From PALSA-607 sp963737705 (GTDB lineage: Bacteria > Actinomycetota > Actinomycetes > Acidothermales > Acidothermaceae): a stretch of DNA of 64,000 bases. Under the pieces are notes generated by a model that saw nothing but the letters and a program-made list of their open reading frames with translations, had not been told where the DNA came from and did not search any database. Location: NCBI GenBank assembly GCA_963737705.1, contig CAVTTP010000004.1:434001-498000 (forward strand). Reading direction: 5' to 3'. The first letter of the stretch is position 1. Each line of letters begins with the position of its first letter. The translations under genes and the position numbers were made by a program. Shown here piece after piece: positions 7,925-15,569 of this stretch.

Positions 7925-9277
7925 CTACCAGCCGCGCGGTGACGCGGGCCGTAGGTCAGGATCGGTGACTCGAAACGATCGCACCCGACCGGGTGGCGTC
8001 TCGCGAGTCTCAAATCGCACAGTGACCCAGCCGGCGCCCGAGCCCTGCACCCAACCGGGGCCCCACGTCGAGTGCTCGACATCGCGACCTGCGACCCAGG
8101 GGCGGTCCGGCCGGCGAGCGGGAGCGCCGTCGGCAGATTCCTCCGTCGTCGGATCGGGGTCGTCTTGGGGATGTGCCGCAATCAGCTCGCCGAAGAGGTC
8201 GTCCTGCGTCCAGTCGGCGAGGCCGCTCACTCCGACCCCGACGAGTCGAAGGCCGCCGCTCACGTCGACGTCCGTGAGCAACTGCCGCGCCAGGCGGACG
8301 ACGACGCGGGGGTCGTCGGTGGGGGCGGGCAAGGTTGCCGAGCGGGTCAGGGTCGTGAAGTCGTGCAGCCGGACCTTCACCGAAATCGTCCGGCCCGACA
8401 GTCGGGCAGACCGCAGACGTTCGACGACCTGGCGGGCCATGCTGTCGACCACTGCGGTGAGCTGTGCAACATCGGCGATGTCGTGCTCGAAGGTGTCCTC
8501 GACGCTCACGGACTTCGTGTCGCGCTCCGGCGTTACTTCCCGGTCGTCGAGCCCGTGCGCCAGCAGCCACAGACCTCGACCCTGGCTGTTGCCTAGGGCA
8601 CGAATCGCGTCGGCCTCGGTGAGCTCCGCAAGATCCGCGACGCTGGCCACCCCAATGGCGCGCAGCTTGGCGGCAGTTGCGGGCCCGACCCCTGGTAACC
8701 GCGCGACCGGCAACGGACGCAAGACGTCGTCTTCGTCGCCCGCGGCGACGACGCGCAGGCCGTCGGGCTTGTCGAGGTCGGAGGCGATCTTGGCGACCAG
8801 CTTCGAACTGCCTACGCCGACCGAGAGCGTGAGTCCGGTCGAGGCATGAACGGACTCCTTCACCTGCGCGGCAATCTGCCGTACGCCGTCGGCGGAGAGG
8901 TCGTCGTGGTTACCGGCCTCGAGGTCGACGTAGGCCTCGTCGAGGGACAGAGGCTCGACAAGCGGCGACAACTCACGCAGTTGCTCCATGACCAGGACGC
9001 TGGCGGCTCGGTAAGCCTCGAAGCGGGGAGCGAGGAAGGCAGCCTTTGGGCATCGGCCGCGCGCTTCCATCGTCGACATCGCGGACCGCACGCCGTGGAC
9101 CCGCGCCTCATAGCTCGCGGTCGCGACCACCCCGCGCAGCCCGAGGCCGCTCACCACGACCGGTTTGCCGCGCAGCGACGGCTTGTCGATCTGCTCGACC
9201 GATGCGTAGAAGGCGTCGAGGTCGGCGTGCAAGATCGTTGCCCGCGACCGAGGTCGCGGCAGCGGCTGACGGTTCAA
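7925..9277 (-). CDS. dinB: DNA polymerase IV with C-terminal extension
   Basis: A 450-residue Y-family translesion polymerase. The palm/finger region starts ILHADLDAFYASVEQ (first metal ligands and steric gate), PLSLDEAYVDL supplies the second acidic pair, and a helix-hairpin-helix thumb (RLPGVGPATAAKLRAIGV) and a little-finger domain with VKVRLHDFTTLTRS follow. After about residue 385 there is an extra C-terminal segment with VEHSTWGPGWVQGSGAGWVT, not part of the E. coli enzyme, which is also much shorter (about 350). The far C-terminus lacks a clear beta-clamp peptide to my eye. I see no LexA-type GAAC-N4-GTTC box upstream; a 20-bp tandem repeat lies at 9288-9327 instead. Confidence 0.93.
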   Translation of the reverse strand: MNRQPLPRPRSRATILHADLDAFYASVEQIDKPSLRGKPVVVSGLGLRGVVATASYEARVHGVRSAMSTMEARGRCPKAAFLAPRFEAYRAASVLVMEQLRELSPLVEPLSLDEAYVDLEAGNHDDLSADGVRQIAAQVKESVHASTGLTLSVGVGSSKLVAKIASDLDKPDGLRVVAAGDEDDVLRPLPVARLPGVGPATAAKLRAIGVASVADLAELTEADAIRALGNSQGRGLWLLAHGLDDREVTPERDTKSVSVEDTFEHDIADVAQLTAVVDSMARQVVERLRSARLSGRTISVKVRLHDFTTLTRSATLPAPTDDPRVVVRLARQLLTDVDVSGGLRLVGVGVSGLADWTQDDLFGELIAAHPQDDPDPTTEESADGAPARRPDRPWVAGRDVEHSTWGPGWVQGSGAGWVTVRFETRETPPGRVRSFRVTDPDLRPASPRGW

Positions 9278-9287
9278 CGCGGCGCCC

Positions 9288-9327
9288 TCACAGCGTGAGC
9301 CAGACTTTCACAGCGTGATCCAGACTG
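9288..9327. repeat. 20-bp tandem repeat upstream of dinB
   Basis: Two copies of TCACAGCGTGAGCCAGACT (9288-9306) and TCACAGCGTGATCCAGACT (9308-9326), differing at one base and repeated every 20 bases, ten bases upstream of the dinB start on the minus strand. It could be a regulator site or a slippage duplication. Confidence 0.8.
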
Positions 9328-9384
9328 TCCCCGGCCATGGGTGTCATCCTCGACTAGGACCATGACATCGCCGACGCCGGTTCC

Positions 9385-9413
9385 TTGCCGTCGGTCAGCC
9401 ACCGACCTAGGCT
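9385..9413 (+). promoter_or_regulatory. Candidate paaA promoter
   Basis: TTGCCG (9385-9390), a 17-base spacer and TAGGCT (9408-9413). The predicted start near 9420 lies just before the PaaR-type operator, which would block it. An inverted repeat GTCGGT-N5-ACCGAC (9390-9406) lies in the spacer. The same TAGGCTT string is found next to the paaN operator. Confidence 0.4.
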
Positions 9414-9428
9414 TAGCGTGGGTGTATC

Positions 9429-9446
9429 AACCGAACATTCGGTCGG
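9429..9446. promoter_or_regulatory. PaaR-type operator before paaABCDE
   Basis: AACCGAACATTCGGTCGG contains the near-perfect palindrome ACCGAA-CA-TTCGGT (9430-9443). It matches the site at 17958-17971 before paaN except at one base of the 17-base core. A TetR-family gene of PaaR type is encoded at the paaN end, so it is the likely binder. Confidence 0.7.
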
Positions 9447-9476
9447 TTGGGCTCGCGGACGCGTGCGGAGGGCGAA

Positions 9477-10430
9477 ATGGCAGGGGATCGCGACGAGCCG
9501 GCGGACCTCGACCAGCGCTTCGTGGCGATGCTGGCCGCCGACGAGCGGATCGAGCCACGCGACTGGATGCCCGACGCGTATCGCGCCACGCTGATCAGGC
9601 AGGTCGCCCAGCACGCCCACTCGGAGATCATCGGCATGCAGCCGGAGGCGAATTGGATTACCCGTGCGCCGTCTCTGCAGCGCAAGGCCATCTTGATGGC
9701 GAAGGTGCAGGACGAAGCTGGTCACGGCCTCTATCTCTATGGCGCGGCCGAGACGCTCGGCGTCGACCGCGCGCAACTCCTCGAGTTGCTCCACACGCGC
9801 AAGCAGAAGTACTCGAGCATCTTCAACTACCCCACGACGAGCTGGGCGGACGTCGGTGCGATCGGTTGGTTGGTCGATGGCGCCGCGATCACGAATCAAG
9901 TGCCGTTGTGTCGCTGTTCGTACGGCCCATACGCACGTGCGATGGTGCGGATTTGTAAGGAGGAATCGTTCCACCAGCGGCAGGGTTTCGATCTGCTGCT
10001 TACGTTGTCGAACGGCACACCGGCGCAACACGCGATGGCCCAAGATGCGGTGAACCGCTGGTGGTGGCCGTCATTGATGATGTTCGGCCCCCCCGACGAC
10101 GAGTCGCCGAACAGCGCGCAGTCCATGGCATGGGGAATCAAGCGCTTTTCCAATGACGAGTTGCGGCAGAAGTTCATCGACATGACGGTGCCGCAAGCGA
10201 AGGTGCTGGGTCTCGACCTACCGGACCCAGACCTCGAGCTCGATCCGCAGACGGGTCACTACCGGTTCGGCCCGATCGACTGGGCTGAGTTCACTCGCGT
10301 GGTCAAGGGCGGCGGACCGTGCAATGAACAGCGCATTGCGCACCGAGTAGCAGCTCACGAGGACGGGGCGTGGGTGCGCGCCGCCGCGACGGCGTACGCC
10401 GCCAAGCACGCTGTGGAGGCGGTCGCATGA
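9477..10430 (+). CDS. paaA: 1,2-phenylacetyl-CoA epoxidase subunit PaaA
   Basis: A 317-residue catalytic subunit of the multicomponent monooxygenase that turns phenylacetyl-CoA into its ring 1,2-epoxide. The ferritin-like four-helix fold carries di-iron ligands; visible motifs are MAKVQDEAGHGLYLYGAAE and ICKEESFHQRQGFD (ExxH). NQVPLCRCSYGPYARAMVRI and the Trp-rich AVNRWWWPSLMMFGPPDDES are typical of PaaA. Start: ATG 9477 with GGAGGG at 9467-9472; an upstream GTG at 9447 overlaps that site and the operator region. The stop overlaps the paaB start (ATGA), as expected for a tightly coupled operon. Confidence 0.97.
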   Translation: MAGDRDEPADLDQRFVAMLAADERIEPRDWMPDAYRATLIRQVAQHAHSEIIGMQPEANWITRAPSLQRKAILMAKVQDEAGHGLYLYGAAETLGVDRAQLLELLHTRKQKYSSIFNYPTTSWADVGAIGWLVDGAAITNQVPLCRCSYGPYARAMVRICKEESFHQRQGFDLLLTLSNGTPAQHAMAQDAVNRWWWPSLMMFGPPDDESPNSAQSMAWGIKRFSNDELRQKFIDMTVPQAKVLGLDLPDPDLELDPQTGHYRFGPIDWAEFTRVVKGGGPCNEQRIAHRVAAHEDGAWVRAAATAYAAKHAVEAVA

Positions 10431-10732
10431 GCGACACCGGGCTGCCACCCGATACCGGACTGCCACTGTGGGAGGTGTTCATACGTGGTCGGCGGGGCCT
10501 GTCGCACGTCCACGCGGGCAGCTTGCACGCGGCCGATGAAGTGATGGCGCTGCGTAACGCTCGCGACGTTTACACCCGCCGCAGCGAAGGTGTGAGCATC
10601 TGGGTGGTGCGGTCGCAGGATATTTCTGCCTCGAGTCCCGACGAAAAGGACCCGTTCTTCGCTCCTGCCGCGGATAAGGTTTATCGACACCCCACGTTTT
10701 ACGATCTGCCCGAGGAGGTGCGACAGATGTGA
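10427..10732 (+). CDS. paaB: 1,2-phenylacetyl-CoA epoxidase subunit PaaB
   Basis: A 101-residue small subunit. PLWEVFIRGRRGLSHVHAGSLHAADEVMALRNARDVYTRR is the family hallmark, followed by SIWVVRSQDISASSPDEKD. PaaB bridges the PaaAC heterodimers in the epoxidase complex and has no catalytic metal. The start is the ATG at 10427, inside the paaA stop (ATGA); the longer reading from GTG 10370 lies wholly in paaA and is rejected. The stop overlaps the GTG of paaC. Confidence 0.95.
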   Translation: MSDTGLPPDTGLPLWEVFIRGRRGLSHVHAGSLHAADEVMALRNARDVYTRRSEGVSIWVVRSQDISASSPDEKDPFFAPAADKVYRHPTFYDLPEEVRQM

Positions 10733-11502
10733 GCGAGGCAACCGAACCCACGGCGGCAGCGCTCTTCACCTACGCGCTGCGCCTTGGCGACGACGCGCTC
10801 GTGTTGTCGCAGCGGCTGTCGGAGTGGGCGTCGCGCGCACCGGAGATCGAAGAAGACATCGCGCTGACGAACATCGCCCTCGATCTACTCGGGCAAGCGC
10901 GGGCGCTGCTCGACTATGCGGCCGTTCTCGAAGGTGGCACTCGCGACGAGGACGACCTGGCGTATTTGCGTACCGAGCGCGAGTTTCGCAACGTGCATCT
11001 TGTCGAGCAGGAGAACGGCGACTTCGCACACACGATCGCGCGTCAACTCTTCTTCAGTACGTATCAGCTCTTCCTGTACGAAGAGCTGATCAGCTCAACC
11101 GACGAGCTACTTGCGGGCGTTGCCGCAAAGGCCGTCAAAGAGGCTGCCTATCACCACGATCATGCCGCGCTATGGACAGTGCGTCTTGGTGATGGCACCG
11201 ACGATAGCCGCAGGCGGATGCAGGCTGCTGTCGATCGCCTCTGGCCCTTTACGGCGGAACTCTTCGATGCCGACGATGTCGAGACGGGGCTTGCGGCGCA
11301 GGGCATCGCCGTCGATCCGGCCACGCTTCGTCAGCGGTGGGAACGCGCGATCAGCGATACGTTCGCGACGGCGACGTTGGTGATTCCGCCGACGGTCTGG
11401 ACGTCGCACGGCGGCCGCCGCGGCGTGCATACGGAATGCTTCGGGTACCTGCTCGCGGAGATGCAGTACTTGCACCGGCTGCACCCCGGCGCCTCGTGGT
11501 GA
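10729..11502 (+). CDS. paaC: 1,2-phenylacetyl-CoA epoxidase subunit PaaC
   Basis: A 257-residue structural partner of PaaA with the same ferritin-like fold but a degenerate metal site. Family markers are LTNIALDLLGQARALLDYA, ENGDFAHTIARQLFFSTYQ and KEAAYHHDHAALWTVRLGDGT. It starts at GTG 10729, which overlaps the paaB stop (GTGA), with AGGAGG at 10713-10718. The C-terminus ECFGYLLAEMQYLHRLHPGASW is the usual PaaC ending. It ends in another GTGA overlap with paaD. Confidence 0.96.
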   Translation: MSEATEPTAAALFTYALRLGDDALVLSQRLSEWASRAPEIEEDIALTNIALDLLGQARALLDYAAVLEGGTRDEDDLAYLRTEREFRNVHLVEQENGDFAHTIARQLFFSTYQLFLYEELISSTDELLAGVAAKAVKEAAYHHDHAALWTVRLGDGTDDSRRRMQAAVDRLWPFTAELFDADDVETGLAAQGIAVDPATLRQRWERAISDTFATATLVIPPTVWTSHGGRRGVHTECFGYLLAEMQYLHRLHPGASW

Positions 11503-12041
11503 CAGCGGCAGCTGCCACGCCGACGTCAACAGTGATGCCGACCTCAGCTGAGACCGACGCCACGCCGGTCGAGCTTGCGTGGGCTGTTTCCTGCGCGGTC
11601 GCTGACCCCGAGTTGCCGGTCGTGACCATCGGCGATCTTGGCATTGTGCGCGCGGTCAACATCGACGCACGCGGCTGCGTTCACGTGGTGTTGACCCCCA
11701 CCTACTCAGGCTGCCCGGCGACCGCGGTGATCCGCGACGACGTCGTCCGCGGCCTGCGCGACGCAGGCTTCGAGCACGTCGAGGCCCGCACTGCGCTCGC
11801 GCCGGCGTGGACCACCGACTGGATCACCGAAGACGGACGCCGCAAGCTGTCGGAGCACGGCATCGTGCCGCCATCCGGGGCGAGTTCACAACGGCGGGTC
11901 GACGTTGCGCTTGCCATGCGGTGCCCGCGGTGCGGGTCACTCGACACGAAACTTGTCAGCCGCTTCGGCTCGACGGCATGCCAGGCAATGTATCGATGCA
12001 CGTCGTGCCTCGAGCCCTTCGACGCCATCAAGCCGTACTGA
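11499..12041 (+). CDS. paaD: PaaD, iron-sulfur maturation factor of the epoxidase
   Basis: About 180 residues. The DUF59/MIP18 domain has VADPELPVVTIGDLGIVRAV and the Cys of TPTYSGCPATAVI. A C-terminal zinc-ribbon-like segment, CPRCGSLDTKLVSRFGSTAC...CTSC, is typical of PaaD. It is thought to help assemble metal centres of the PaaABCE complex and is not a subunit. The start is GTG 11499, giving the same GTGA overlap seen at paaB/paaC; an adjacent GTG at 11496 and an ATG at 11535 are alternatives. The first 20 residues are Ala/Thr-rich and poorly conserved, so the start is uncertain. Confidence 0.92.
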   Translation: MTAAAATPTSTVMPTSAETDATPVELAWAVSCAVADPELPVVTIGDLGIVRAVNIDARGCVHVVLTPTYSGCPATAVIRDDVVRGLRDAGFEHVEARTALAPAWTTDWITEDGRRKLSEHGIVPPSGASSQRRVDVALAMRCPRCGSLDTKLVSRFGSTACQAMYRCTSCLEPFDAIKPY

Positions 12042-12048
12042 GCATTAC

Positions 12049-13140
12049 GTGGCAGGGCGTCCGCAGTTTCACACCGTTCGAGTGTCCGCGATCGACAGGC
12101 TGACCACCGACGCTGTTGCCATAACGTTCGCCGTACCCGACGATCTTGCGGGCGAGTATGCGTTCTCGCCTGGTCAGCATGTGACGGTGCGCTGCCTCGC
12201 CGCCGGCGACGATGGCCGTCGTACCTACTCGTTGTGCTCGGCGCCAGGTGTCGTGCGCATCGGCGTCAAGCAGATCCCCGGCGGCGTCTTCTCCACCTAC
12301 GCACTCGGTGGCCTGCGCATCGGCGACGACGTCGAGGTCATGACACCGACAGGCCACTTCACCACGGACGTCAACGCGGCACGGCCGCGGCATCGCGCAG
12401 CCATCGTTGCGGGCAGCGGCATCACCCCGGTGCTGTCGATCGCGGCGGCCACGCTGCAGGTCGAGCCGGCTAGCCGGTTCACGCTGATCTATGGCAACCG
12501 CAGCGCTGAGGCTGTCATGTTCCTCGACGAGCTTTCCGATCTGAAGGACCGCTTCCCCGATCGACTCGCGGTCTTCCATGTCCTGTCGCGCGAGGTCCGC
12601 GATTCAGCGTTGCTCACCGGGCGGCTCGACCGGGCGAAGCTCGACGAGCTACTCGAGGTCGCGATAGCGCCAAAGACGGTTGATGAGTGGTTCGTCTGTG
12701 GTCCGGCACCGATGATCGACGCAGCGCGAGCAGCGTTGCGGGAGCACGGTGTCGACGACGCCGACGTACACGTCGAGCTCTTCCACATCGCGACTCCGAC
12801 GCGACCGGCCAGTGCGCAGCCAGCCGGTGCGCAGCCAGCTGTCGTCGACATCGACAACGAGCGGCAGGCGACCGTGACGATCACCCTCGCGGGTCGCTCG
12901 ACGACGCTGCCGGTGCCGCTCGACAGAGATGTGCTGCACGAGGTGATGCGGGTGCGCCCCGACGTCCCGTATGGATGTACGAACGGTATGTGTGGCACCT
13001 GCAGAGCCAAGGTTAGGGATGGCAGCGTTGAGATGGATCATTGCTACGCACTTGACCAGGCCGAACTCGACGCGGGATTCGTCTTGACCTGCCAGGCTCA
13101 GCCGCGCAGTGATGTGGTCGTGCTCGACTACGACGCGTGA
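12049..13140 (+). CDS. paaE: 1,2-phenylacetyl-CoA epoxidase reductase PaaE
   Basis: A 363-residue reductase that passes electrons from NADPH to PaaA. Order: an FAD domain with RTYSLCSAPG, an NAD(P) domain with IVAGSGITPVLS and WFVCGPAPMIDAA, a linker of about 20 residues with a duplicated AQPAG/AQPA unit (a 15-bp tandem repeat at 12812-12841), and a plant-type [2Fe-2S] domain with YGCTNGMCGTC...LTCQAQP (four Cys). The start is GTG 12049, giving MAGRPQFHTVRV; the frame is open upstream inside paaD but not conserved there. The gene's end overlaps the convergent gene by 13 bases. Confidence 0.95.
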   Translation: MAGRPQFHTVRVSAIDRLTTDAVAITFAVPDDLAGEYAFSPGQHVTVRCLAAGDDGRRTYSLCSAPGVVRIGVKQIPGGVFSTYALGGLRIGDDVEVMTPTGHFTTDVNAARPRHRAAIVAGSGITPVLSIAAATLQVEPASRFTLIYGNRSAEAVMFLDELSDLKDRFPDRLAVFHVLSREVRDSALLTGRLDRAKLDELLEVAIAPKTVDEWFVCGPAPMIDAARAALREHGVDDADVHVELFHIATPTRPASAQPAGAQPAVVDIDNERQATVTITLAGRSTTLPVPLDRDVLHEVMRVRPDVPYGCTNGMCGTCRAKVRDGSVEMDHCYALDQAELDAGFVLTCQAQPRSDVVVLDYDA

Positions 13141-13754
13141 TCCGTCAGCACGATGTGCAGGTCCTCGAGACTGAACCAAGCCGCCCTGCGCAGTGAGCCG
13201 CGGAACTCGATCAACGCCTGACCGAGGTAGCGGCCGTCCTCAATCATCACGAGTTCGTCGAGGATTCTGCGCACCGGCCACGACGGGTTTTCCGGGACGT
13301 CGCGGTAGTCGATGCGCAATACCTCGACACCAGGTGTGAACGCACTCGGCCCGATTGACGTGAGGAAGCGAAACGCGCTGCAGCCGCCGGGCTCGTCGAG
13401 CGTCGAATACTTCGGCAGTGTGACGCGCATCAGGCGTCGGGCGCCGGTGGTGAAGAGGTTGCGCCCTTGCTCGCCGTCCGGGTCGAAGGTCTTCCCCTTC
13501 CAGGGCAGCCAGACAGCGGTGAGGGCTTCGAACGCTGGGTCGACGTGGTGACCGATCGTGCTTGCCAGGAAGCGTCCGCGCATGGGGCCGCGGAGCCGCG
13601 CCGGTGGCTGACCGGCCGCGAAGACGGACTCGAGGGCGGCAAGACCGGCCGGCCGTTCGAGGCGGAGCAGCGCGACCGCCCGCCAGAAACTGGTGGCCGC
13701 CAAGACTTCCGATTCCACCAGCACATTCTGTATCACGGCGTGAGATTGCGACAT
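13128..13754 (-). CDS. Conserved hypothetical protein, possibly lipocalin-like fold
   Basis: About 208 residues from ATG 13754. I do not recognise the family with certainty. Visible features are RGPMRGRFLASTIGHHVDP, LTAVWLPWKGKTFDPDGEQG and, near the end, ILDELVMIEDGRYLGQALIEFRG; the last phrase recurs in actinobacterial proteins with small beta-barrel folds. No signal peptide or membrane segment is seen. The start is uncertain: there is no ribosome site with normal spacing, and upstream ATGs in frame overlap the divergent gene. The 3' end overlaps the end of paaE by 13 bases, so the two run tail to tail without a terminator. Confidence 0.55.
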   Translation of the reverse strand: MSQSHAVIQNVLVESEVLAATSFWRAVALLRLERPAGLAALESVFAAGQPPARLRGPMRGRFLASTIGHHVDPAFEALTAVWLPWKGKTFDPDGEQGRNLFTTGARRLMRVTLPKYSTLDEPGGCSAFRFLTSIGPSAFTPGVEVLRIDYRDVPENPSWPVRRILDELVMIEDGRYLGQALIEFRGSLRRAAWFSLEDLHIVLTDHAS

Positions 13755-13782
13755 CCTTGACGTGAGAGAAAAGGAGGCCGCC

Positions 13783-14475
13783 ATGGCTGACGGCGATTTC
13801 ATCCAGCTGGCAGAAACGACCGAACCTGGACGTCGATTGGGTCGCCACGTTGAACACGACGCGCGCAGTCGCAACTTCCCGGCCGCTGTTGCCCCGATCT
13901 CGGACGTGAAGCACCTGCGACACGGCAAGCCTTTCGACCAGGGCGACCTCGGCTCCTGCACCGGCAATGCGATGGCCGGCGCGATGATGACCGCGCCGTA
14001 CTACCACGCCGACCGCATTTTGCTGGAGGCGAATGCGGTGCTGCTCTACGAGCAGGCGACCCGACTCGACCGCACGCCGGGCAGCTACCCACCAGATGAC
14101 ACCGGGTCGACCGGGCTGGCAGTCGCGAAGGCGGCGAAGCGTGACGGCTACATCACTGCGTATAGCCATGCATTCGGGATGCAGCAGGCGCTCGGCGCGC
14201 TGACGCTGGCGCCAGTCATTGCCGGTATCAACTGGTACACCAGCTTTGACGAGCCGCTCCCGACGGGCGAATGTCCGCTGTCCGCAGACGCGACCGTTCG
14301 CGGTGGTCACGAGGTTGAACTGTTCGGGTTGAGCGTCGAGCACCAGCAGGTCTGGGCCTACCAGTCGTGGGGGCCGACCTGGGGCGGCCTGGGCGACGGC
14401 ACGTTCTGGTTCTCCTACACGACGTTCGAGCGGTTGCTCGCCGAGAAGGGCGACGTGACCGCCTTCACGGTCTAG
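13783..14475 (+). CDS. C1 (papain-like) peptidase-fold protein
   Basis: About 230 residues. The papain-like layout is clear: Gln and Cys in FDQGDLGSCTGNAMA (about 45-60), His in GGHEVELFGL, and the Asn-region motif YQSWGPTWGG. In active papain-type enzymes this last motif reads NSWGxxWG; here the Asn position holds Gln. The Cys and His remain, so activity is uncertain. There is no signal peptide, so it is predicted to be cytoplasmic. The start ATG 13783 has AAGGAGG at 13771-13777. It diverges from the unknown gene at 13128 with a 28-base gap, so the promoters must overlap. Substrate unknown. Confidence 0.7.
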   Translation: MADGDFIQLAETTEPGRRLGRHVEHDARSRNFPAAVAPISDVKHLRHGKPFDQGDLGSCTGNAMAGAMMTAPYYHADRILLEANAVLLYEQATRLDRTPGSYPPDDTGSTGLAVAKAAKRDGYITAYSHAFGMQQALGALTLAPVIAGINWYTSFDEPLPTGECPLSADATVRGGHEVELFGLSVEHQQVWAYQSWGPTWGGLGDGTFWFSYTTFERLLAEKGDVTAFTV

Positions 14476-14523
14476 CGCCTTTAACTGTCTGACAGTCTCC
14501 GGGCCGCCCAATATGGTGACGGC

Positions 14524-15270
14524 ATGTCCGACGCCGACGCCGACGCAGAACCGATTTGGCCGGCGACGCGAACAGGGGTGCTGCGGGACGCGGCGGGCGT
14601 CGGGCTGGCCACGGGCGCGTACGGGTTGTCGTTCGGTGCCATCTCGAGCGCGGCAGGCCTCAGCGTGCTACAGACCTGCACGCTTTCGCTGGTGATGTTC
14701 ACCGGCGGCAGCCAGTTCGCGATGGTCGGCGTTATCGGTGGCGGTGGCGCGGCGATGACCGGTGCTGCCACCGCGATCATGCTCGGCGTGCGCAACGCGT
14801 TCTACGCCGTGCGGATGTCGAGCATCCTCGATGCATCCCGTTGGCGGCGTCCGGTTGCTGCGCAACTGACGATCGACGAGAGCACGGCGATGGCGGTCGC
14901 CCGCACTACCGTGCGTTCGTCGAGACTCGCATTTTGGGCCACCGGTGCGTCGGTCTACCTCTTTTGGAACCTGGCCACGCTTGTCGGCGCTTTGAGTGCA
15001 AACGCGCTGTCGAACCCGCGGGTGCTTGGTCTCGACGCGGCAGCGCCGGCAGCTTTCCTCGCGCTGATGTCGCCGCGCTTGCGATCGCGAGAACCGTGGA
15101 TCGTCGCGCTGGTGGCGGCCGCGGTGGCGCTCATCTCGGTGCCGTTCGTGCCGACGGGTGTGCCGGTGCTGTTCGCCGCCGGGGTTGCTGTCATTGCAGG
15201 CATCCGACCCAGCCCTGCGACGAGTTCTGGCGACAGTTCCGGCAACAGTCTTAGCAGGGGCGCACGCTGA
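14524..15270 (+). CDS. azlC: AzlC family branched-chain amino acid exporter subunit
   Basis: A 248-residue membrane protein. The AzlC signature is in GVGLATGAYGLSFGAISSAAGLS and VMFTGGSQFAMVGVIGGGG, then IMLGVRNAFYAVRM and FWATGASVYLFWNLATLVGA. About seven hydrophobic segments are visible. AzlC and the small AzlD act together to export branched-chain amino acids in the characterised cases. The next ORF overlaps its stop (TGATG), as usual for azlCD. Its place between paa genes seems incidental. Confidence 0.92.
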   Translation: MSDADADAEPIWPATRTGVLRDAAGVGLATGAYGLSFGAISSAAGLSVLQTCTLSLVMFTGGSQFAMVGVIGGGGAAMTGAATAIMLGVRNAFYAVRMSSILDASRWRRPVAAQLTIDESTAMAVARTTVRSSRLAFWATGASVYLFWNLATLVGALSANALSNPRVLGLDAAAPAAFLALMSPRLRSREPWIVALVAAAVALISVPFVPTGVPVLFAAGVAVIAGIRPSPATSSGDSSGNSLSRGAR

Positions 15271-15569
15271 TGTGGCTTGCCATCGCCGTTGGCTGTGTCG
15301 GCTGCTTCGCACTGAAGCTGGTCGGATACTCCCTACCCCGCCGCGTGATCGAGCAACCCGTGGTCAAGCACGTCGCCGAACTGCTGCCCGTTGCGCTTTT
15401 GACGGCGCTGATTGCCACGCAGACCTTCACCACCGGCCATCACCTGCAACTCGACGCGAGGGCCGCGGGACTGCTGGCCGCGGCAATCGCCGTCCGGTTC
15501 AAAGCACCGTTTCTTGTTGTTGTCGCGGTGGCATGCGTGGTGACTGCGCTCGTGCGGCTGGTGGCTTAG
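15270..15569 (+). CDS. azlD: AzlD domain-containing small exporter subunit
   Basis: A 99-residue protein with about four membrane segments: MWLAIAVGCVGCFALKLVGYSLP, LLPVALLTALIATQTF, AAGLLAAAIAVRF and LVVVAVACVVTALVR. The PVALLTALIATQ region is typical of AzlD. It starts on the last base of azlC, so the two are translationally coupled. Its TAG stop shares TTAG (15566-15569) with the TAA stop of the convergent paaR gene. Confidence 0.88.
   Translation: MWLAIAVGCVGCFALKLVGYSLPRRVIEQPVVKHVAELLPVALLTALIATQTFTTGHHLQLDARAAGLLAAAIAVRFKAPFLVVVAVACVVTALVRLVA

Noticed and set aside
9278..9476. Search for a LexA box before dinB
   Set aside because: No GAAC-N4-GTTC or close variant is present between dinB and paaA; the nearest look-alike belongs to the PaaR palindrome.
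10370..10426. Upstream extension of paaB from a GTG
   Set aside because: It lies wholly in paaA and its residues do not match PaaB; the ATG at 10427 gives the family start.
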